A stretch of DNA of 64,000 bases. Origin: Planococcus citri (Eukaryota > Arthropoda > Insecta > Hemiptera > Pseudococcidae). The position numbers were made by a program, and so were the translations under genes. Shown here piece by piece: positions 56,907 through 64,000 of the stretch. The notes below the pieces were generated by a model. The model did not search any database. It saw only the letters and a program-made list of their open reading frames with translations, and was not told where the DNA came from. The first letter of the stretch is position 1. The number at the start of each line of letters is the position of its first letter. The stretch is from positions 56,296,001 through 56,360,000 of the forward strand of contig NC_088679.1 of NCBI RefSeq assembly GCF_950023065.1, written 5' to 3'.

Positions 56907-56935
56907 CAAAAAGTGAAAATCCTCTTGCAATCGAA
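56907..56935 (+). other. CCTCTTGCAATC tag, copy 13
   Basis: CCAAAAAGTGAAAATCCTCT then TGCAATCGAAATG. The core is kept to CAATC and then diverges. A weak outer stem (GCAAT with ATTGTGC about 20 bases on) is possible. Confidence 0.5.
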
Positions 56936-58430
56936 ATGTCTTTATATCATTGTGCTTGTAACTGCTATATAATGAAGTGTGTATCCGACGAACCATTCTA
57001 TCTATTGGTATCCTCCTTACTTGATTTTATTTTATTTTTCAGGCGTGCGTTGGGGAAAAACTAACTTTAGGACTGTAGAATCACAGTTTGAGAAATTGTG
57101 CCTCATGAAGGTACCCGATCGAAGTGGTCATGAGCACTGACGGAATTTCATTTAAAATTCTTTGATGAAAGTACGTATTCTGGAATCGAGGGGATCCAAT
57201 AATTCCCTAGAGCCTCCAAAAAAAAAGTACCAATCGATTTATGTGGTCGAAAAGCTTTTTCTTCAATTTGATAGAATTTTGATTTAGCCATGGGAATAGA
57301 CTTACCTATTTTGAATTTTTGAAAATTGATTGAGAATCAAAAAATGGAATTGAGAATTTTTAGATGATTTTTTATCTTTCGAGTCCAAAATTTCATCGTA
57401 ATGTGGGAAAATCTTCCTTATCGAAGATCTACATCATTATAGGTTTCTGAAAAGAGCAAGGTCGGCTATGAATATTATATTCCTTTTTAAAGTAACGTAT
57501 ATCCTCAGATTTTTTTGAAAAATATGTGTTTGCATAAATCCGACGACGAATGACAAATTGCGTTTCATTTCATAAAATGTCATTTTCGGCAACAATTTAA
57601 ATATGTTTTTCGAAGAAACAATACTTTCACACATGTGAATAATCGTATTAGAAAAAAGAGAATTACAGTTGATGAATTGTTTGTTTACAAAATATGTCTA
57701 TCTTAATACCACCATTAGCTAACTTCACGTCGGTATCTATTTAACCACCATTTGTTCAGGGAACTGACTCATTCCCGGGAATTGGTTTTCGATAGTCATT
57801 TTGAAGAAAAGAATTATTGTTTCAGGAGTTGTATAGTAATTGGAGAATGATCCATTATTGGTTCAGTAGAACTGGCGATTGGCTCATCAGAACATGCTTT
57901 CATTCATTGCAGTTAGACACGTCCAAAGAATATCTTTCGGGAGGGTGTTTAATCGTCGTGAGAAAATTGAGAGGAAGTGAGCAAGTCATAGGTTCAATGT
58001 TATCAGTTTTTTTTTGTGGAAAAATTAATGTATTTCTGAATTGTTTCCTCTTTATTGTCAGTTAGTTGCAGGAGGGTTTAAACTAACAAATATATCATGT
58101 AGGTATAGTAGCTATCTCCCTTGCCATCTGCTTTAAAAATTCTTAAACTGTATGGAAACAGCTAACGGGATAAATTTCTATTCGATTCAAAGCTGTCAAA
58201 ATGAGTGGCAGGTTTCCAAAAGTAGAGCACTTTTCGACCTGAAATTTTTTCTAAATTTATTCAATAAAAAAGAAGATTAGCCGTAGCTGTTTTATGTCTC
58301 ATTCCTCAAAACAATCAACTTCTCTAAAAAAAAAAAGGAAAAAAACAATTCACTTTTCAATTTTTTTCCAACGGTTTTTATGGATATACGTTACTAAATT
58401 AATTTACTCGTACTTATTTGTAGAGAATCC

Positions 58431-58905
58431 TACGACGTAAAAAAATTTTCCTCCAGAAATCATCAGTCACGAATTAATAATTCGTATTACAAAATAAAAC
58501 GCGGCGGTGTTATCTAACTGCATAGTGCACTGCACAGTGCACACTGTACACACTTATAAGTAGGCGATTGATTGATTTATTCATTTTATATTTTAACGAC
58601 GACTGATAATTTTATCTCACACACAGACTCGTGGTTTTTATGAAAGAGTATACTACGTACTCGTACGTTTTTATAAATACGACGATTAATGAAATTACTT
58701 TTTTTTCTACTTCTTTCGTCGTGATATTAGAAGACGCTCGTGCCCCTTTTTCAAGGTCATCATAGATGCATTGTATATGCATATAACACATTTCCTATAC
58801 TATAACCCAGTTTTACTCGTTTTACGTTTTATTAATTTCAGAGGAGAGAAAAAAAGGACGCAGTGAGCCACCGGTTGCGTCGAGAGGAATGCTACGTTTC
58901 GAAAT
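58431..58905. other. Complex CpG-containing island
   Basis: Short island containing a GC-rich compound palindrome, AGTGCACTGCACAGTGCACA near 58525, and ACGTACTCGTACG words. No gene seen. Confidence 0.3.
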
Positions 58906-58984
58906 TTTACTGTGTATTTGAGCCTACCTTGGTTTTTTTGAGCTAGTTTAATGACGGTCGAAAAATCCAAAATCATTGAATTAT
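58906..58984. other. AT-rich flank of the long inverted repeat
   Basis: Nothing recognised. Confidence 0.4.
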
Positions 58985-59560
58985 TCGCATTTACAATATT
59001 TTTATTGATTTTTCAATTCTTTCGATGATTTTTTTTAATAAAAATTTAGCTGCGTTTCAAGCAGGTAATTATTTCAGACATTCATCTGGGTACACTTAAT
59101 TTCAATCTAAACTTAGCTAGGTATTCATAAAGGGTGATTTTTGCATCATTGCTAATATTTTATCAACTTTCTTTCAATTTTCAATAACTTTTTATCATTT
59201 TGAATGAATTTTTGACTTTAAAGCGATTTTTGTTCATATTTTGAGTTTCAAGCTTGCAATTGACAAAGACAAAAACAGTGATGCAAAATTTTTTGTGAAA
59301 TATTTCCAAGCTGGCGACTCAAAAATATGAACAAAAACTGCTTTAAATTTGTTAAAAATTTAATCAAAATGATGAAAAGTTTTGAAAATTGATAAAAAGT
59401 TGATGAAATATCATCAATGATGAAAAAATAAAATTTTTATGAATTCCTATGTAAATTTATACTAAAACTAAGTGTAAATGCCTGAAATAATTACTTGAAA
59501 AGTAGCTGAATTTGTCAATAAAAATCATCAAACGAATTGAAAAATCATAAATATAATATT
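58985..59560. mobile_element. About 570-bp long inverted repeat, possible hairpin-RNA source
   Basis: The two halves are imperfect reverse complements around a centre near 59275. Mirrored pairs include TTTTCAATTCTTTCGATGAT with ATCATCAAACGAATTGAAAA, TTTCAAG and TAATTATTTCAG with CTGAAATAATTACTTGAAA, ACACTTA with TAAGTGT, TTTTATCAACTTTCTTTCAA with GATAAAAAGTTGATGAAATA, TTTTTGTTCATATTTTGAGT with ACTCAAAAATATGAACAAAA, and AAACAGTGATGCAAAA with TTTTTGCATCATTG. Pairing covers roughly 250 bases per arm with small indels. No target duplication found and no coding. Transcription through it would give a long double-stranded RNA. Confidence 0.75.
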
Positions 59561-61230
59561 GTTAGAAAATGAAAAAATGACGCGAAACATGAGAAAAAAT
59601 CTTGAAATTATCAAAACTTTACTTACTCAAGTTGGCTTGAAGTTGACGAGATGTAGTGGAAGTTGCTTAAATATCTTTTAAAACGTGCTAATCTTTGAGA
59701 AGACTCTTGAAAGATTTAAAAAATTGTTAAAATCCAGGATATTTACAAAATTGGTCTAAAAATGTTTAAAAAATTCGTTATGGTTCCTTTCGTATAAAAA
59801 TTTTAGTCATTTTCCTCAAACTAATGATACATGAAGTGAAGGGATAAATTTATTTTTATTTGGTGTATTTCTAAAAAAAAAAAAAAAGGTATTCCTGGTA
59901 GATAATTTTATCTGGCAATCGCACTGCTGAAAATGAATTGAGTCTGGTTGTCATAGACTGTGGATTTTTTCATGGTCGGAATCTTTCAATTGAACGCTGT
60001 TTAATTTTGTATGTATCTACAGGTATCTCTTTTCAATTTGAACAGGTTTAATTTTGTAATGTGATTATATTTTCAAGTTTTGTGGGAATCACTTCAAATC
60101 AGAGTATCGAGAAATGAACACGTTGCCTATATCTATCCAACTGAAGAAGAAAATCCTCGTTTGAAAAGAAATTAATACTTACATACATATAAATGTACTC
60201 ACGGTATGCCAAGCTAAAGGGTAAAAACCTTCTTGCAATCAGTAAAACTGATAGCGTTTCATGTTTACTGAAGCTTCCGAAGAAGTTAAAGCCAACTGAC
60301 GAAATGTTCAGAAAAAAAAGACATTTTTTTTGGCTCAGGTATTTGTTGTTTTATCAGACCATATGAACCAAAAAAAAAATTAAACAGAAAAATTTTGAAA
60401 ATCTGAAATTTTTTTGAGTCTTGTTGAGGTATTTGACCATGATTTTTCGCCAAGATCCATCCAAAAAAATTATGTGCCTGAACCTATATTTAAATTTTCA
60501 AAAAATCCACTACGATGTTGGAGAATTTTGTACTTTATGAGGTGTTTTTTTGAATCACCTGGAGCATTCTAGCATGTACTTTCAGGTACATACTTAGATC
60601 GTGAAAAAAATTGGAAATCCTCATCAAATTTTATAGAGACCTTCATTTTGATTTGGAAGTCCTCTGAAAAATTTAAGCTCCGTAGGTGTTCCTCTGGAGG
60701 AGATAGGGGTCCTCAAAAAGAGATCATTTTCATAAAATTCCTGGTTTTTTCGTTCTTGCATCAATCCAAACTGTTTTGAAAAAAATTGTCAAAAATTCAG
60801 AAGTCTAAATCTTGATTACAAGCATACTTACCATCCTCCTTCCCAAATCTCAGTATGCCTCAAATTGAGCTATGAGCAGATGCAGGTTGATTTTATTTCG
60901 CGTTAGCATGAAAATGATTTGATTCCAAGGTTGAATTGGTATTTTTTCTATTTAATTCACAAAACATAGCGATAGAATACATTAAGATACAATGTATTTG
61001 TTCGCAGATGCAACATAGGATGCATCATGTAAATTCATTGCATGGTCTGCTGGTATCAAAGATACCTACGACATTAAAGTACGACAAGTATAGGTAGCTG
61101 ATGGCGCGAAAACCTTTACAAGCACCCGATAAAACTAATTGCATTATTGAAACCTTGAATAAATAACCCATGCATATACACGAATCTAATTTAAGACGCT
61201 TATTAGAATTTTTTAACCTTGATGCAATTT
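59561..61230. other. AT-rich stretch, no gene seen
   Basis: No supported gene. A diverged CTGGAGCATTCTAGCATG word near 60560 belongs to the interspersed family. Holds tag copy 14. Confidence 0.45.
60211..60252 (+). other. CTTCTTGCAATCAG tag with compensated hairpin, copy 14
   Basis: AAGCTAAAGGGTAAAAACCT then TCTTGCAATCAGT-AAA-ACTGAT. ATCAGT (60238-60243) pairs with ACTGAT (60247-60252). Relative to copies 9 and 10 the loop-closing pair is T-A instead of C-G, a two-sided change that keeps the stem. Confidence 0.65.
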
Positions 61231-61920
61231 GCACGTGTTGCAGTTTTTTTTATTTCTTCTCTTATTTCCAATTCGTACGTGTACTTACTCTATGCCCATG
61301 TCCATAACACATAGATAAAAGTAACGGTTGGGTTTATGAGTTTTTTTTTTTTAATTCGTTGTTTTGTTTACTTGTCCGCGGGACATTTGCATTTCCTCCT
61401 CGCGGTGTCATCGAATAATCTATTCCCTTTGTTTGTATTTTTTACGCGATTAAATTTTTAGAGCCAATTTTCAAAAGTAATTCGGATTTTCAAGGTTATC
61501 GTACGTGTTGACTGTTGAATTCGGTGTTCGATGTATCGATACGTTACATCGCGGCGTCGTCGTTGTTCATATATCCACTCATAGTGGATGCCAATTTCGT
61601 AATACCCATCATCGTCATGCCACCCGCCTCTAGGATAGTATTCAAAGACATCGATGAAATGCGCTATTATCGCCATTAATTGGACGAACGGTTTTATTGT
61701 GCAGCGTTGTTAATCGTATTCATGAGATGCATTTTGAAATTTATCGCACCGATGCGATGGAGGTTTTTTTCCTTCTTTTTGTTGATACGTACTCGATCGA
61801 TCGTTTATTTGCAATTGACATTTGTGAGTCATTCGAGCAAGTTTTGCGTAAATTGTCGTACGAGGAAATGGAACGAGGGATGTAGGGAATAGATACGATT
61901 GCAATCTGTAATGCATTCTG
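61231..61920. other. Complex CpG-containing island
   Basis: CG-rich words (CGCGGCGTCGTCG near 61551, ATCGATCGTTT near 61795) between AT-rich flanks. One minus-strand frame inside is listed separately as a weak exon candidate. Confidence 0.3.
61458..61676 (-). CDS. Weak candidate exon (72 codons)
   Basis: Minus-strand ATG at 61676 (context TTAATGGCG) opens a frame reading IDVFEYYPRGGWHDDDGYYE, then IGIHYEWIYEQRRRRDVTYR. The residue mix (W, Y, H, D, G, R) is not that of AT-rich shadow frames. CAACAC|GTACGA near 61502 could be a splice donor, and the last part of the frame turns AT-driven, as expected beyond an exon. No domain is recognised and the island's higher GC raises the chance of accidental frames. 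I cannot assign a function. Confidence 0.2.
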   Translation of the reverse strand: MAIIAHFIDVFEYYPRGGWHDDDGYYEIGIHYEWIYEQRRRRDVTYRYIEHRIQQSTRTITLKIRITFENWL

Positions 61921-64000
61921 CGAATTTACTTACGTAGGTATTCAAATTTTGAATTTTCTTCACCGGTTGAAAAAATTTAGTGGGTTTCGTCACAGGAAAT
62001 TGTGTAATGTGCACTGTGCAGGGTTTCGATGTAGAGGAAATGTTTGTTCGAATTACTTTAGCTTGAGTGGGTTTTCTTTATTGATTGATGTCTTAATTTT
62101 CTGGCAGTGTTTTGTGGAATGCGCATCATTTGGGCCATATGTACTGAAATTTGTAACTGGACAATTTCTAGGTAAAGAATTGTTTTTTTTTTCAAATTGG
62201 GAAAGAAGGCTCTATACGAAAAGAACAACATTGATGAGAGGATTAAGGAAGACATTTTTTTTCTCGAAAAATGAGATGTTCAGCAAAAAGTTGATAGAAA
62301 TGAACAATGAACGAAAAAGAATTACTTACTAATTTTAATTTCTATTTGAGCTTTTAACCTTGAATTTTTACTGTAGATTGATGCCTTCTTCCATAATTGC
62401 CAAAGAACTGCTTACATAGAAAGCTAGATTTTTATGCAGTAACGTAACGCCTGTCATTTGATTTTTGGTGAATTTTTAAAAATCGAATTGGGCCAAAAAA
62501 TGGGAAAAAATCAGAATATAACCGAAGTGACCTAGAATGCTGTTTGATATAAACCTTATGTTAGACATGTGGAGTCAATTAGAAATGCTTGTAATCCGTT
62601 TTAATCAGTTCTAAAGCCTCTAGCAGATTTCTGTCTAAGTCAAAATTTCCACAAAATTTTACCTAATGAAGTGTTGGAAAAGCTTAAACTCACTCTATAC
62701 TCTAATTTCAATATGCTGTGTGGACTGGGAATGGTTTCCAAGCCGTTCATTAAACCTTCATGCGAAATTTTGAAAATTTTTGTTTTCCAAAAAATGTTGA
62801 AAAATCTATCGAAATTAATATCTACAGCACGTATGCATGCGATTGGTGCTTATTAGCGATCCATTTTACCAATTGCACACCATTTTCATTGAAAATTTGA
62901 AAAATTCACTGCTCCTCTACTGTTTGAGTTGAAATTCAGTTTGCATCATAATTTCGGATTCCGAGTCGATTTCCGGTGGTTTCAAGCCACTTAGAAGCCT
63001 CTAGAAGCTTATCAGATTTTTCAAAATTTTTTTATTACCTATCAATTACTCACTTACCTACATATTAATTTGCTGGACAAAAAATATGTTTCTAAACTGA
63101 CTGCAGCCGATTTTGAAAAAAAAGTTGTGCGATTGGTCAAGTGGGTCATTAACAAGCACCAATCCGCGAACATCTGTGCTAAAGTTGACTTTTCACAGAT
63201 TTTATACAATTTTATAGAAAACTGGGATGTCCAAAATGTCACTTGTGATTCTAGAACGACTTGGAACCATCTCTACTCGACTCTGCATGTTGAAATGAGA
63301 GCACATAAATAAGTGAATTCTAGCTTTGCAACTTTATTTAGTAGGTAAAATTTTGTGGAAATTTCAACTTTTAAAAATCTGTCAAAGGTTCTAGAACTGC
63401 TCAGAATTTTTTGAAACCGTTTTCTTGGTCAATTTTATAGAATTTTGATTTAAATTTTTGTTCCAAATTTGGTTTTTAAAAATTCAGCTAGCCTCAGGTT
63501 CGCTGATGAAGTCTTTTTTCCATCATTTATTGTATTTTAAATAGGTATCTCTACAGGAGACCATAAATTGGAAAAAATTCATAGGTACCATTTTTTTCAC
63601 ATATTTTCTGTTTTTGAAAATTAAAAAATGATCCTATTGGCAGACATTTTTTGAAGAACCCTGGTGCTTGAAAGACTCAAAGTTATGGAACTGCAGAATG
63701 TTGCAAAGTTTCATAACATAACCTCGAGCCCTCAAGTTTTAGAGTCTCAGGGCCGAAAAATATTCGTAATTTTTCTTATTACTGATGCCATGCCATACCG
63801 TCGATTGAAGTGATTTTCAAAATGATTGAGAAAAAGTGAAAAATCAACAAAAAAATCATTTTTTTCACAAACAAAATGTGCAATCTGTATTGAAATTGCC
63901 ACAAATACCACTAGAGTTTTTTAGTTGAAAAAAACTTTTAAATTGAGAGAAAAAAGTGTGAAAAGTGCAAGAATACTTATTTTGTAGACATTGATTATCT
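61921..64000. other. AT-rich stretch with diverged CTGGAGCCTCCAG copies
   Basis: TCTAAAGCCTCTAGCAGATT near 62610 and TTAGAAGCCTCTAGAAGCTT near 62992 are diverged cores of the interspersed family. A 127-codon + strand frame (61949-62332) is F/K-rich without a domain and is not supported. A weak exon candidate near 63.1-63.3 kb is listed separately. Confidence 0.45.
63070..63312 (+). CDS. Weak candidate coding exon (about 80 codons)
   Basis: The + strand frame reads LDKKYVSKLTAADFEKKVVR, LVKWVINKHQSANICAKVDF, SQILYNFIENWDVQNVTC and RTTWNHLYSTLHVEMRAHK, then TAA at 63310-63312. Third codon positions use C and G freely and the mix of charged and aromatic residues looks protein-like. The frame does not begin with ATG. 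A possible acceptor, CTAAACTGACTGCAG, ends at 63107, with a branch-point-like CTAAAC or CTGAC just before it, which would make this a terminal exon from CCGATTTTGAA on. No domain recognised. It could be a gene remnant carried by a mobile element. Confidence 0.3.
   Translation: MLDKKYVSKLTAADFEKKVVRLVKWVINKHQSANICAKVDFSQILYNFIENWDVQNVTCDSRTTWNHLYSTLHVEMRAHK

Larger units (their letters stand above)
55936..58430. other. AT-rich stretch, no gene seen
   Basis: No domain-bearing frame or RNA gene. Holds tag copies 12 and 13. The 82-codon + strand frame at 57817-58065 has no recognised motif. Confidence 0.45.

Noticed and set aside
61949..62332. 127-codon + strand frame
   Set aside because: F/K-rich composition tracks the local A/T runs; no recognisable motif or neighbouring exon.
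1..64000. CRISPR arrays, rRNA genes, LTR or reverse-transcriptase elements, integrated viral genes
   Set aside because: None seen: no evenly spaced identical repeats with unique spacers, no rRNA-like blocks, no long terminal direct repeats and no polymerase-like motifs in any frame.

Overview
This window looks like non-coding nuclear DNA from an arthropod, most likely an insect. It is strongly AT-rich and full of A/T runs. It contains many short mobile elements with terminal inverted repeats, and very little of it reads as protein. The frequent GTACCTACCT and ACTCGTACGAGT words remind me of sternorrhynchan Hemiptera (mealybugs, aphids), but that placement is an impression from word usage, not proof. 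I see no rRNA, no CRISPR array, no bacterial operon and no intact long reading frame. The window is probably intergenic DNA, or the inside of one or more very long introns.

Two textures alternate. AT-rich, repeat-laden stretches hold nearly all the inverted-repeat elements. Between them lie more complex, CpG-containing islands with few homopolymers (about 7.6-8.9, 14.48-15.08, 20.76-21.54, 28.15-29.3, 32.7-34.7, 38.84-40.3, 45.44-46.6, 50.7-53.25, 58.43-58.9 and 61.23-61.92 kb). The islands carry no convincing gene and are candidates for conserved regulatory DNA.

Mobile elements with definable ends are: a 287-bp MITE with 31-bp perfect inverted repeats and a 7-bp target duplication (16718-17004); a 351-bp foldback with an 8-bp target duplication, inserted into a minisatellite (17377-17727); a 1.7-kb element with 42-bp perfect inverted repeats and a broken minus-strand gene (19050-20757); a 377-bp foldback with TTA duplication of PIF/Harbinger type (25927-26303); a 345-bp element (41770-42114) and a 921-bp element (42235-43155), both flanked by TA. 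Foldbacks without clear target duplications lie at 610-752, 29453-30398, 36690-37290, 40482-40872 and 58985-59560. A hAT-like transposase remnant (about 37637-38262, minus) sits just downstream of an acidic, well-formed candidate terminal exon (38293-38511, minus). A tRNA-Leu-like sequence lies between two blocks of a TTGATA/TATCAA minisatellite near 55.2 kb.

The most unusual signal is a short conserved tag, consensus CTCTTGCAATCAGC, usually preceded by an A-rich GCAAAAAGCAAAA segment and often followed by sequence closing a small hairpin (ATCAGC-loop-GCTGAT). I count 14 copies between 9.3 and 60.3 kb. All are on the + strand, and I saw none on the other. In several copies both stem arms change while pairing is kept. 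In a 640-bp tandem duplication at 43.5-44.8 kb the tag region is almost unchanged while the rest has drifted. It is the best candidate here for an undescribed element, for example a family of small hairpin RNAs, a repeated splice or processing signal, or the end of an unrecognised mobile element.
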